The notes under the pieces are model-generated. The model did no database searches and was not told where the DNA came from. It saw nothing but the letters and a program-made list of their open reading frames with translations. Positions 9,441-18,557 of a stretch of DNA of 64,000 nt are shown here, piece after piece. The stretch's first letter is position 1. Every line of letters begins with the position of its first letter. A program made the position numbers and the translations under genes. The DNA lies in NCBI GenBank assembly GCA_963757115.1, contig CAVWQV010000006.1:558001-622000 (forward strand), given 5' to 3'. Source of the stretch: CAVWQV01 sp963757115. Its GTDB lineage: Bacteria > Pseudomonadota > Alphaproteobacteria > Acetobacterales > Acetobacteraceae.

Positions 9441-11039
9441 CTACTGAAGCTCAGACAGACTGAACGCCTCGCCGAACCGCCGGCTTGCCTCGAAGCGGTC
9501 GCCGTATTTGCGATGCACCGCGGTGTGCTGGGCGGCGGCGAGCAGCAAACGGTCGCGGTCGGGCGACGAGCTCTTGCCGAAATCCTCCAGCATGCATTGC
9601 GCGATTTCCTGATTGTGCGGGTCGTTGCCGATCCGCGTTGCGATCAGGGCGAGGCGCTGCACGAGCGGAGCGCGATCGGCGCCGCTGTCGAGATAGGCTT
9701 GCGTCCAGGCGAGGCTTTCGGGCCCGTCGAGCGCGCCGATCGCGCTCTCCACCCGCGCGAGCAGCTGCCCTGACGACAAAGCGCCAGCATTCGCGGGCGG
9801 CGCGACGCGAACGGATTGCATTTCCCCGGTCTGCCGCTGGTGGGCGGCGTTGCGGTTGAGGAAGGAGGCCGCCACCCAGAGGAGCTTCAGGCGCTGCGGA
9901 TGTTCGAAATTGTCGTAGAACCAGCCGAGTGTGTTGCAATACTCGTAGCAATGCTGCGGCATCGAGAAATTGGTCTCGGTTTGCGTCCCGATCACCACCT
10001 GCGCCGCGGCAATCTGCAGCACATCGACGATGTGGCGCGGGCTCTTGCCGGCCAGCAGCAATTTGGCGATTTGCTCGACGTAGGCCGGCTCCGGCTGCTC
10101 CAGCACCACCTCGATAAGTTCGTTGGCCTCCGTCGCCGTGAGCGGGGCGGTGTTGCGGAGGAGTGCGCGCTCGCGTTCGGTGGTGCCGCCGTAGGGCACG
10201 GCGTGCAGGCTCTCGCCTTCGATGAACATGGTGACGGCGTTGCAGGCCATCTCGTACGTGGAATACCAGCGCGGCCCGACGGCGATATCGAGCGCGCCCG
10301 CGTACACCACGTTGTGGGCATTTTCCCAGCCCACGTAGTTGCCGAGCTCGACCGTGGCGCGGGCACGGTAGGATTTGTGTCCGGTCGTGTACGAACGATT
10401 GAACAGCATCCGGTCCTGCACGTCGATCATGCCGGCGAACACGAGTTCGGCCAGCACTTCGCGCCGGTTCGGCACGTCCTGCATCAATCCGAGGAAGTGG
10501 CGGTATGCCGGAATGACCTCGCCGCGATGCACGAGCTCGATCCACCTGTCGAGCCGGTCGCGCAATGGCCCCGTCATGGAGACAGGCTCCTGGTCCTCCC
10601 AGTAGACCGTCGGCGGCGGCGGATTTTCGACCCGCCCCTTAAAGCCTCGCATGTAGTGGCCCGGCGCGCGTCCGATCTTCTGGTTCCAGATATCGAGGCC
10701 GGTCGGGATGTACCAGATCGTCTGAGCCATGGGCAGATTGGCGAGCGCCGGCGGCAGCATCCGGGCGAGGTTGAGCGAAGCGCGCGCGCTCAGCAGGCAA
10801 TGGTCGTTGTTGACGAAGTTCGGCACGCCCTGATCCATGCGCTCGTGATACGGGACGTGAGTGTAGGGCGCGTGGATCCGCACGGCCTCGGCGACGATCT
10901 CCGGCATCGGCCGGCCCGCGCGCACCAGGTCGTAGTAAGCCCCGCTCGCGCCGACTTGATCGCGCGCCAGGATGCGCTCCTCCAGCCGGCCGTAGAGTGC
11001 CGCAACTGCGCCGCCGTCGTGCTTCAATGCCGCGCTCAT
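9441..11039 (-). CDS. Unrecognised 532-residue, mostly helical soluble protein
   Basis: I do not recognise this family with confidence. The protein is complete, soluble and apparently all-helical, without signal peptide or membrane segments. It has conserved-looking blocks rich in His, Tyr and Trp: APYTHVPYHERMDQG near residue 58, NYVGWENAHNVVYAGALD near 235, MPQHCYEYCNTLGWFYDNFEH near 360. The density of paired histidines and aromatic residues is compatible with a cofactor- or metal-dependent enzyme, distantly like questin-oxidase-type helical proteins, but this is speculation. The ATG at 11039 sits near the GGAGG at 11054. It stands alone, divergent from the CBS gene. Confidence 0.7.
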   Translation of the reverse strand: MSAALKHDGGAVAALYGRLEERILARDQVGASGAYYDLVRAGRPMPEIVAEAVRIHAPYTHVPYHERMDQGVPNFVNNDHCLLSARASLNLARMLPPALANLPMAQTIWYIPTGLDIWNQKIGRAPGHYMRGFKGRVENPPPPTVYWEDQEPVSMTGPLRDRLDRWIELVHRGEVIPAYRHFLGLMQDVPNRREVLAELVFAGMIDVQDRMLFNRSYTTGHKSYRARATVELGNYVGWENAHNVVYAGALDIAVGPRWYSTYEMACNAVTMFIEGESLHAVPYGGTTERERALLRNTAPLTATEANELIEVVLEQPEPAYVEQIAKLLLAGKSPRHIVDVLQIAAAQVVIGTQTETNFSMPQHCYEYCNTLGWFYDNFEHPQRLKLLWVAASFLNRNAAHQRQTGEMQSVRVAPPANAGALSSGQLLARVESAIGALDGPESLAWTQAYLDSGADRAPLVQRLALIATRIGNDPHNQEIAQCMLEDFGKSSSPDRDRLLLAAAQHTAVHRKYGDRFEASRRFGEAFSLSELQ

Positions 11040-11280
11040 CCCTCGTATCCCCCCGGAGGTCCTCCACCAGGGGCGATCCTACTCTGCGGTAGGTCGCCCG
11101 GGCAAACCGCGCCGGGCGGGCGTGCTCCTCACCGCCTGCCGGGACGTTGCGGCATCCGCCCGGTTGAACGGACCGGGTGCCATAACGGTACCGTTTGCGT
11201 TGGAGGGGCCGCGGGAGCAAGCTCGATCCTACAAGGCGGTCCGGGTCAACCGGGCCGTGTAGTGTGGGGGAGGCCGACCA

Positions 11281-11715
11281 ATGACGGTAGCAGCTATCCT
11301 GAAGCACAAGGGTTACGAGGTGCAGTCAGTCGAGCCGACCGCACGGATCGACGCCGTGGCGGCTCTGCTCTCCGAGCGTCGGATCGGGGCGGTGCTGGTG
11401 ATGGACGCGGCGAGCCAGCTGCTCGGCATAGTGAGCGAGCGGGACATCGTTCACTCCCTGGCAGCGAACGGCGCGCGTACCCTCGAAATGTCCGCCGGGC
11501 AGTTAATGACGCGCGCCCTTCACACCGTGACGCCGCAAACCACGGAGGTCGAGGCCATGACGGTCATGACGGCGAGCCGGATTCGTCATCTCCCGGTGAT
11601 AGAGCATGGCGCGCTCATCGGCATGATCAGCATCGGGGATGTGGTGAAGGCGCGCATCATGCAGCAGGACCACGAGGTGGACAGCCTGCGGGCCTACGTG
11701 GCGGGGGCGACGTAG
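11281..11715 (+). CDS. CBS-pair domain protein
   Basis: This 144-residue protein consists of two CBS motifs. The first (residues 8-70) includes RRIGAVLVMDAASQLLGIVSERD. The second (residues 75-135) includes TASRIRHLPVIEHGALIGMISIGDVV. CBS pairs bind adenosyl ligands such as AMP, ATP or SAM and act as energy sensors. No catalytic domain is attached. ATG follows GGGGGAGG. It lies just upstream of mscL and near a ClC channel that also has CBS domains, but nothing shows that they work together. Confidence 0.9.
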   Translation: MTVAAILKHKGYEVQSVEPTARIDAVAALLSERRIGAVLVMDAASQLLGIVSERDIVHSLAANGARTLEMSAGQLMTRALHTVTPQTTEVEAMTVMTASRIRHLPVIEHGALIGMISIGDVVKARIMQQDHEVDSLRAYVAGAT

Positions 11716-11801
11716 ATATCTGAATGACTTAATTAGGGTTGCCGAGGTCGCGAGCGGTCAAATCTACGCGGAAACCTTTTGGCAGCGAAAGGGCTCCGCC
11801 T

Positions 11802-12329
11802 ATGTCAGAACGTTCGTTCCAGATCCCGAGGGGGCACCTCCCCTTAAAGGCGCCCGGCTGGGTGTCCGAGTTCCGCGCCTTCATTGCGCGAGGCAACGTC
11901 GTCGACCTCGCGGTCGGCATCATCATCGGCGCTGCCTTTACGGGCATCGTGAACAGCCTCGTGAAGGACGTGTTCAACCCCGTGCTCGGCATGGCTCTCG
12001 GCGGGGTCGACTTCAGCAACTACTTCGTCCCGCTGAATGGCCAACACTACGACTTGCTGGCTGCCGCACAAAAGGCTGGCGCCCCGACCGTTAACATCGG
12101 GGTGTTCATTAACACGATCATCAACTTCATCATCGTCGCCTTTTGCGTCTTCTGGGTCGTCAAAGCCGTATCCAGACTCATTCGCAAGGAAGTCGCGGAA
12201 ACGGCGCCGCCCCGGAGCGAGACGCTTCTCGAGGAAATCCGGGACCTGTTGCGGCGGGAGCCCGCGACCGTCACACCGGCGATCGGCTCACCTGATCCAT
12301 CTCCTGGAAGAGATCGGGCAGGCGTCTAA
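11802..12329 (+). CDS. mscL: Large-conductance mechanosensitive channel
   Basis: This 175-residue inner-membrane channel opens under membrane tension on osmotic downshift. The family signature FRAFIARGNVVDLAVGIIIG leads into the first membrane helix, the periplasmic loop contains DFSNYFVPLN, and the second helix is NTIINFIIVAFCVFWVVKAV. A cytoplasmic helix (LLEEIRDLL) follows, as in other MscL proteins. ATG at 11802 has GAAAGGG upstream. The upstream in-frame start at 11739 would add 21 atypical residues. The C-terminal 20 residues are a longer tail than in E. coli. Confidence 0.93.
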   Translation: MSERSFQIPRGHLPLKAPGWVSEFRAFIARGNVVDLAVGIIIGAAFTGIVNSLVKDVFNPVLGMALGGVDFSNYFVPLNGQHYDLLAAAQKAGAPTVNIGVFINTIINFIIVAFCVFWVVKAVSRLIRKEVAETAPPRSETLLEEIRDLLRREPATVTPAIGSPDPSPGRDRAGV

Positions 12330-12363
12330 CCTCGTCTATGGTACGAGGTGTGCGCGAATCGCA

Positions 12364-14202
12364 CTATTCGCCCGACAACTCCTTGCGGCGCCGGTCGAGC
12401 TCCTCGCTGTAACGGCGGAGCGCGTACTGCTCCGTCAGCAACCCAATCACCTGGCGGGTGTCCTGGCCGTCCACCACGGCGAGGGCGTCGCTTTCGGAGC
12501 GCTCGAAGGCCGCTACCGCTTCCTTGATTGTCATTTGCGGCAGCAACATCGCGTCCTGGTAGTGCAGGATCTCCCCGACGCGTGTGACGTTCTCGTGCTC
12601 GGCGTGCGCGTCAGCCACAAGAACGATCCCGGCATAGCGCCCGGATTCGTCGACCGCCACCACCCGCTGCGTAGCCCCCAGTGGGAAGCCGCGCCGGAAA
12701 CTAGCGATGGGCATGTCGGCCCTGATGGTGCGGATCTCGCGCCGCATCATTCGCCCGACCGTGAGATTGCGCATCCAGCCGATGTCGACGGCACTGCGAA
12801 TGCTTTCGCCCCGGAGATGGAACCGCCAAGTAGCGAAGGAGTAGCCGAACGTGCGCCGGACGGTCAGCGCGGACACGACGCACGCCGCCAGGACGGCCGC
12901 CGTCATCGGCAGACTACCGGTGGTCTCGAGCGCGAGAAACCCCATCGTCAGCGGACCACCCACGATCGCGACCGCCATCCCGCTCATTCCGACCAGCGAG
13001 CAAACCACCGCAGGCATTGCGTGCGCCGCCGAGATATGCGCGAGCAATCCCGCAAACACCTTGCCCAGAACGGAGCCCAGAAATAAGGACGCGAAGAACA
13101 GGCCGCCGCGAAAGCCTGAGCCGAGCGACACGGCCGAGGCTACCGCCTTCAGGATCAGCAGCAAGGCGACATAATGCAGCGGTAAGGCGGCCTCGAAGCC
13201 GCTGGCGAGCGCGGCGTGACCGGAGGACAGCACCTGTGGCGAGATCAGCGCCAGCAAGCCGACCGCGAGGCCGCCGATGCCCGGCCGGAGCCAGCCCGGC
13301 ACCCCGCTGCGGCGAAACAGCGTCTCGGTCAGAGTGACCCCGCGCATAATGAGGATGCCGACCAGGGCACACGCCATCCCGAGCACGATGATGGGCAGGT
13401 AGTCGAGGGCTTCGACCGTGCCCGACACCGACATCTCGAAGCCGCCCGGACTGCCGTGCAAAGCGTGCACCACCCCCACGCTGACGATGGCGGACACCAC
13501 CACGGGTGCCAGGATGCCGAGCGAATAGGTCCCGATCACCAACTCGAATGCATAGAAGGAGCCGGTGAGGGGCGCGTTGAAGGCACCCGCGATGGCGCCG
13601 GCCGCGCCGCAGCCCACCAGCACTCGCAGATCGTTCCGTCGCACCCGGAAGCTCCGGCCCAGTCGGGATGCGAAGGCCGAGCCGATCTGCGTGTAGCCGG
13701 CCTCGAGGCCGACGGAAGCGCCGAAACCGTTCGAAAGCACGGTTTGCACCACGACGACGAGGCTGTCGTTGAGCGACATCCGCCCGCCATAGAGCGCATT
13801 GGCCTCGATCGGGTCGACGGCCCGCCGCGGCCAGTAGCGCGCCACCAGGAGGCCGAACAGTCCTACCACCAGGCCGCCAAGGCTGGGGACGGCGATGCAG
13901 CGGATCGGGTCGAGCTCGGCCGCACCGCTCAGCCGCTGTCCAGGCGGCAGGTCGAACAGCACCTCGTGGATCGCAAAGGTTGTGAGGGTCATCATGGTGA
14001 CCATCAACCCGGCAATGGCGCCGACCGCCGCGGCCACCGCCACCAGCCACATTTCGTCGGTCCGGACCAGGGCGCGCAGGGTCTGCGGCGCGTGGAGCAC
14101 CGCTTCGCCGAAGGGGCGACGCCGCCCCCGATCCTTCCCAACGATGGACGACCGCGCCGGATCGGCACGAGCGAAGGTCGGGATGCCTGGGAGATTGACC
14201 AT
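12364..14202 (-). CDS. ClC-family chloride channel/transporter with C-terminal CBS pair
   Basis: This 612-residue membrane protein has the ClC core (about residues 50-440) and a C-terminal CBS region (about 470-600, NLTVGRMMRREIRTI and LLPQMTIKEAVAAFERSESDALAVVDG). The gating glutamate segment reads GASVGLEAGYTQIG, so the glutamate of the classic GxEGP motif is kept but the Gly-Pro after it is not. The GSGxPGGxFxP motif reads GSGFRGGLFFAS, again without the prolines. It therefore belongs to a divergent prokaryotic ClC branch, and channel versus exchanger behaviour cannot be told. It is convergent with mscL, 34 bases away. Confidence 0.88.
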   Translation of the reverse strand: MVNLPGIPTFARADPARSSIVGKDRGRRRPFGEAVLHAPQTLRALVRTDEMWLVAVAAAVGAIAGLMVTMMTLTTFAIHEVLFDLPPGQRLSGAAELDPIRCIAVPSLGGLVVGLFGLLVARYWPRRAVDPIEANALYGGRMSLNDSLVVVVQTVLSNGFGASVGLEAGYTQIGSAFASRLGRSFRVRRNDLRVLVGCGAAGAIAGAFNAPLTGSFYAFELVIGTYSLGILAPVVVSAIVSVGVVHALHGSPGGFEMSVSGTVEALDYLPIIVLGMACALVGILIMRGVTLTETLFRRSGVPGWLRPGIGGLAVGLLALISPQVLSSGHAALASGFEAALPLHYVALLLILKAVASAVSLGSGFRGGLFFASLFLGSVLGKVFAGLLAHISAAHAMPAVVCSLVGMSGMAVAIVGGPLTMGFLALETTGSLPMTAAVLAACVVSALTVRRTFGYSFATWRFHLRGESIRSAVDIGWMRNLTVGRMMRREIRTIRADMPIASFRRGFPLGATQRVVAVDESGRYAGIVLVADAHAEHENVTRVGEILHYQDAMLLPQMTIKEAVAAFERSESDALAVVDGQDTRQVIGLLTEQYALRRYSEELDRRRKELSGE

Positions 14203-14348
14203 GAACAGCGCCCGAAAAGAAGCCGGCGGATGGCGAGACCGTCACCCTATCAAAGGAAATGCGGCGAGCTTGTGTGAAACTTGCGTCGTCTCCGATCAAT
14301 CGCAACCAAATACTCGATGCCTAAAGCATCGGTAACGCCGCCATGTTC

Positions 14349-15338
14349 TCAGCGGGCATCCGACGCCCGCTCGGCCCGGGTCGCCTCCAGATCGTCTTCG
14401 ACAAAGGCCTGGACGACGTCGACAAAGGATTCGTGGGTGCTGAAGCCGAGCGCGCGGGCACGAGTTGGCTCGAAGGAAGCCGGCCAGCCACCGACGATGG
14501 CGGCGACGGCGGGATCGTTCGCCTCCGAAACCAGTCGCGCAGCGCCCGGCCGGACGGCGTCGAGCGCCTGGAGCATGACCTCGACGGTGACGCTGATCCC
14601 GGGCGGGTTGATGCCGCGGTCGAGGCCGAGCGAACCGGTTTCGATAGCGGCCGCGTGCAGCAGCCAATCGACGGCGCGGCGAGGGCTGCACACCCAGAGA
14701 GCGAAATCGGAGGGGACCGGGAGCGTGGTCCTTAGCCCGAGCAGAGGCTCGCGGATAAGCGCGGAAACGAAGCCGCTCGCCGCCTTGTTGGGTCGTCCCG
14801 GCCGGACAACGACCGTCGGCAAACGGATGGTGACCGCGTCCAGAAAGCCGCGCCGGCTGGCGTCCCACAACAGCAGCTCTCCCGCGGCCTTTTGGGCGCC
14901 ATAGCTGTTGGCGGGAAGCTGGCGCGCGTCGTCCGCCAGATGCGCATGCTGGCCGCCGCTGAAGCTCGCTACGCTGCTCGTGAACACGACGCGAGGGGGC
15001 CGGCCCAGTCGGCGGCAAGCGTCGATCACGGCGTCAACCCCGCGCAGGTTCACCCGCCGCCCAAGGTCGTAATCCGCCTCCGCCTGCGCGCTGACCACGG
15101 CGGCGAGCTGGAACACGATCTCGGTATCGGGCGGAATCGCTTCTGGAGGGAGGTCTACGACGTCGCCGCCGACGGTATCGACGGGGAACGGCGCGTGCTG
15201 TGGCCGGGCTGGCGGGGCGAGGTCGAAGAGCGTGAGCCCGGTGAGGGTGCGGCCGCCGATATGCCCCTCCGCCGCCAGCCGAGCCGCTAACTTGCGGCCA
15301 AGAAAACCGCCCCCGCCGAGGATGGATACGCGCATCAC
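14349..15338 (-). CDS. denD: NAD-dependent epimerase/dehydratase family, D-erythronate dehydrogenase-like
   Basis: This 329-residue extended SDR has the NAD site GGGGFLGRKLA at the N-terminus and the active-site Tyr/Lys as YGAQK near residue 160. The segment RLPTVVVRPGRPNKAASGF is typical of DenD, which oxidises D-erythronate to 2-keto-D-erythronate in tetronate catabolism. The other genes of that pathway (denK-type DUF1537 kinase, aldolase, isomerase) are not in the window, so the assignment rests on sequence resemblance alone. It is divergent from the diaminopropionate ammonia-lyase gene. Confidence 0.7.
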   Translation of the reverse strand: MMRVSILGGGGFLGRKLAARLAAEGHIGGRTLTGLTLFDLAPPARPQHAPFPVDTVGGDVVDLPPEAIPPDTEIVFQLAAVVSAQAEADYDLGRRVNLRGVDAVIDACRRLGRPPRVVFTSSVASFSGGQHAHLADDARQLPANSYGAQKAAGELLLWDASRRGFLDAVTIRLPTVVVRPGRPNKAASGFVSALIREPLLGLRTTLPVPSDFALWVCSPRRAVDWLLHAAAIETGSLGLDRGINPPGISVTVEVMLQALDAVRPGAARLVSEANDPAVAAIVGGWPASFEPTRARALGFSTHESFVDVVQAFVEDDLEATRAERASDAR

Positions 15339-15411
15339 GGCACCTCCCCTGCTGCTGCATGAGGACTAGAGAAGGTTGCGGACCGACGCAACGCGGCTCA
15401 CTCTCACACCC

Positions 15412-16528
15412 ATGTTCGGCCCGATGCCGTTCCGCTTGTTCCTCAACCCGCGGGTCGGGCCTGTAGCATGCGACGTATTACCGGAGGCGGGGTTCACGGC
15501 GGCGCGCGCCGCGATCACCGCGTGGCGCGGCTACTCGCCGACCCCGCTCCACGATCTGCCAAACGTCGCGCGGCAGGCCGGCATCGGTGCCGTACGGCTG
15601 AAAGACGAGTTCGGGGCGGTTCGGCCTCGGCAGCTTCAAGGTTCTTGGCGGCGCCTATGCGGTCGACATCCTGGCGAAGGAACATGGGGCGGCCGGATTG
15701 ACCGTGACCTGCGCCACGGACGGCAATCACGGTCGGGCCGTCGCCTGGGGCGCCCGTCGCCAGGGGATCCGCTGCGTCGTGTTCCTGCACGAGCGGGTCA
15801 GCGACGGCCGGGCGCGCGCAATCGCCGAGCTTGGCGCCGAGCTACGGCGGGTTCGCGGAACCTATGACGACGCGGTGCGCGAAGCGGCGGAAGCGGCACG
15901 GACGGCGGGCTGGCTCGTCGTCGCCGATACGGCATGGCCAGGCTATGTCGAGATCCCTCGAAGCATCATGCAAGGCTACCGAATGATGGCGGACGAGGCG
16001 CTCGATCAGTGGACAGGCGCGCCACCGACCCACGTCTTCGTGCAGGCCGGCGTAGGCGGCGTGGCGGCCGCGGTTTCGGTGCATTTGCGCCGGCGGCTTG
16101 ATCCGGCGCCCGCCTTGGTGGTGGTCGAGCCCGAGCACGCCGCTTGCCTGCTCGCCAGCGCAGAACGGGGCGAGGCGACGGCTTTGCCCGGAATGCTCGA
16201 GACGGTGATGGCCGGGTTGGCCTGCGGTGAGCCGAGCGCGATTGCCTGGCCCGAGCTCGACCGGAGTGCAGCAGCGTTCATGGCGATACCGGACGAAACG
16301 GTAGCGCCGACCATGCGGCTGCTTCGTGAGGGGGGCATCGTCGCTGGCGAGGCAGGCGTCGCCGGGCTCGCGGCGCTGCTGCTGGCGGTCGCCGACCCTG
16401 CCGCGCGGGCAGCCCTCGGGCTGGCGTCAGACAGCCGGGTGCTCCTGTTCGCAACCGAAGGCGCGACCGACCCCGCCGTTTACGAGCAATTGACCCAGGC
16501 TGCGGCGCAAGGGGGGCGAAACAGTTGA
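15412..16528 (+). CDS. dpaL: Diaminopropionate ammonia-lyase, frameshifted
   Basis: This fold-type II PLP enzyme converts 2,3-diaminopropionate to pyruvate and ammonia. The N-terminal part (LNPRVGPVACDVLP, YSPTPLHDLPN, VRLKDEFG) is in one frame. After about 15617 the protein continues in the +1 frame as FGLGSFKVLGGAYAV, with the PLP-binding Lys in SFK. The rest includes TDGNHGRAVAWGA, AGVGGVAAAVS and LLFATEGATDP. One extra base in the G-rich stretch 15611-15619 accounts for the break. Without it the product would be about 371 residues. The start at 15412 fits the family, but no clear ribosome-binding site precedes it. Confidence 0.8.
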
Positions 16529-16634
16529 GTTTCGCCAAGAACTTGTCCTAGGCTTCTCACCTAGGAAGACGTACGAGCGTTAAGTTCTTCGGCGAACGGT
16601 TCCGAGTTGTCCGGCGGGGAGACGAGGCGAGGCG

Positions 16635-17180
16635 ATGCGGAGCAAGAAGCCATTGGTCGCGGCGGTGGCGCTGCTCTCGGCCGCGTACCTCGCGTGGCCG
16701 TACGCAACGCTGTTCCGGTTGGCGGCGGCGGTTCGCCAGGGCGATGCAGCGACCCTCGAAGAATTCGTCGAATGGGACGAAGTTCGAGAAGGCATTAAGG
16801 AAGACATCTGCGACACGGTGTTCGATACGCCGGACATTAAGGTCGCGAATACGGAGAGCCGCTTGCCTCCCTTCGGCTATTCGTTCGTGCGCGGTATCGC
16901 GTCGAACGCCATCGACGAGGAAGTAAGCGCAGAATCGCTTGTCTCTGCGTCGCATGCCGCCTCGCTCGAGCCTGCCGGCGGCCACGCCTCAAAAAAGACT
17001 CCCAAGATCGTTTGGGCGTTCTTCGCCAATCCGACCACGTTCTCGGTGCTGCTACGTCCGCCGGGCGCCACCAAGCACCAGCTCGTCCGGCTGCGCCTGG
17101 AGCTTGAGCATGGGGCCTGGAAAGTCACTCGGGTTTGGCTGCCCCCCACGATGCTTGCGCAGGCCAACGCGCCAGGCTAG
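16635..17180 (+). CDS. DUF2939 family protein
   Basis: This 181-residue protein has an N-terminal hydrophobic anchor or signal (KPLVAAVALLSAAYLAWPYATLF) followed by the DUF2939 hallmark RQGDAATLEEFVEWDEVREG. The C-terminal half (LRLELEHGAWKVTRVWLPP) resembles the end of that family. It is probably periplasmic and membrane-anchored. No function is known. A GGAGACGAGGCGAGGCG stretch precedes the ATG. It runs in the same direction as OpgC, 202 bases downstream, with no evidence of a functional link. Confidence 0.75.
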   Translation: MRSKKPLVAAVALLSAAYLAWPYATLFRLAAAVRQGDAATLEEFVEWDEVREGIKEDICDTVFDTPDIKVANTESRLPPFGYSFVRGIASNAIDEEVSAESLVSASHAASLEPAGGHASKKTPKIVWAFFANPTTFSVLLRPPGATKHQLVRLRLELEHGAWKVTRVWLPPTMLAQANAPG

Positions 17181-17382
17181 CGCAGACGGCACGCGCCGGA
17201 GTTTTTGCCGTTGCTTATGCACTCGGCAGGATTGCTCAAGCGCCCCTTTTTTCCGGGTATGGTCGGCATCACGTAGCTGTCCGCGAAAGCTGGACCGACG
17301 TGTCCTTAGGCGCCAGCTTTATAGTCAGCTCGACGATCGGGGCTGCCTTATGCGCTGATCATCTGCGTTCGGAGCCTCGGTC

Positions 17383-18540
17383 ATGGCGTTGGAAAACGTG
17401 CCTGCTCCGGTGCCATCGACGCGCGACGTCAGGATCGACTTCCTCCGTGGCGTCGCGCTGCTGACGATCTTCATCGACCACGTCCCCGGAAACTTCCTGG
17501 GCACGCTCACTCTGCGGAATTTCGGCTTCGCGGATGCGGCCGAGCTGTTCGTGCTGCTGGCGGGTGTTTCGTCGGGCCTGGCCTATGGCCGGGAGTTCGA
17601 TCGAGCCGGCGCCGGTCACGCGCTCCGACGCGTCGCCGCCCGCTGCCTCCGCATTTATCTCTACCAAGTCGGGCTCCTGCTCGCGACCTTGGCGATCCTG
17701 AAGAATTGGCTGCCCCATTTCGGCCTGCAGCCGCGGACCATCGGACCGCTCCTCAACGGCGGCGTCCGTGGGCTTGGGCAGGGGCTGATCCTGCACGCGC
17801 TTCCTGCGAGTTTGAACATCCTGCCGTTGTATATTGTTCTGCTTGCATTCTTTCCCGCAATCTATCTCGGCGCCCGGCGGCATCCCGCTCTTACTTTGAC
17901 CGTTTCGGCCGGGGTCTGGGCTGCGGCGAATCTCGACCACGATTTCAACCTGCCGAATTGGATGGACGGCCGCGGGTGGTTCTTCAATCCGTTTGCCTGG
18001 CAGTTGCTGTTCGCCATCGGAGTAATCGGCTCGCGTTTTGTTGGACGCAACAGCGTGCCGCTGCCGTATCGCCGGTGGGCCGTCATCGTCTGCGCCCTAT
18101 ATCTCGGCTTCGCGCTGGTGGCCTCGGCGCCCTGGACGAATTGGGGTCTGGACTGGAAGCCGCTCGACCTCAACCCGGATAAGACCGCGCTGTCTCCGCT
18201 GCGGCTCCTCGACATTCTGGCTTTGATCTACGTCTTGATGATGTGGGAGGCGTTCAGGCGTCTGGTGCAGCGGCCCTGGCTCGGGTTCGTGGCGATGTGC
18301 GGGCGGCACTCCCTCGAAGTGTTTGCCGCACTGACGCTCCTGTCGCTGATGGGCCGGCTGCTGTTCCGCACGTTCGGGCCGACCTGGGAGATGCAAGCCC
18401 TGATCAACGGGGTCGGCTTCGCCGCTATGATCGGAGTGGCCGCGCTGCTCGATGGGGGGCGTGGACATACGTCTCGTCCGGCGAGAAAACTGCTGCGAAT
18501 GCCCAATAGAACGAACAAGGCCTTGAGGTTACGGCTGTAA
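17383..18540 (+). CDS. opgC: OpgC-family membrane acyltransferase
   Basis: This 385-residue protein has about ten membrane segments and the OpgC start DVRIDFLRGVALLTIFIDHVPGN, with the catalytic-type His in the first helix, and the FADAAELFVLLAGVSSGLAYG segment near residue 50. OpgC proteins transfer succinyl or other acyl groups to osmoregulated periplasmic glucans. The active-site Asp and His positions of the OpgC/acyltransferase-3 fold look kept. The following gene encodes a secreted SGNH hydrolase, and acyltransferase/SGNH pairs are common in glycan acylation. Confidence 0.85.
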   Translation: MALENVPAPVPSTRDVRIDFLRGVALLTIFIDHVPGNFLGTLTLRNFGFADAAELFVLLAGVSSGLAYGREFDRAGAGHALRRVAARCLRIYLYQVGLLLATLAILKNWLPHFGLQPRTIGPLLNGGVRGLGQGLILHALPASLNILPLYIVLLAFFPAIYLGARRHPALTLTVSAGVWAAANLDHDFNLPNWMDGRGWFFNPFAWQLLFAIGVIGSRFVGRNSVPLPYRRWAVIVCALYLGFALVASAPWTNWGLDWKPLDLNPDKTALSPLRLLDILALIYVLMMWEAFRRLVQRPWLGFVAMCGRHSLEVFAALTLLSLMGRLLFRTFGPTWEMQALINGVGFAAMIGVAALLDGGRGHTSRPARKLLRMPNRTNKALRLRL

Positions 18541-18557
18541 CATGACACTTGGGAGCC

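Noticed and set aside
11040..11280. RNA gene or CRISPR in the gap before the CBS gene
   Set aside because: No repeats, no tRNA-like cloverleaf and no clear hairpin with a T-tract were found.
9816..11723. A 635-codon open frame on the plus strand
   Set aside because: It is the antisense of the 532-residue gene and runs through the CBS gene in a wrong frame; composition is typical of antisense GC-rich DNA.
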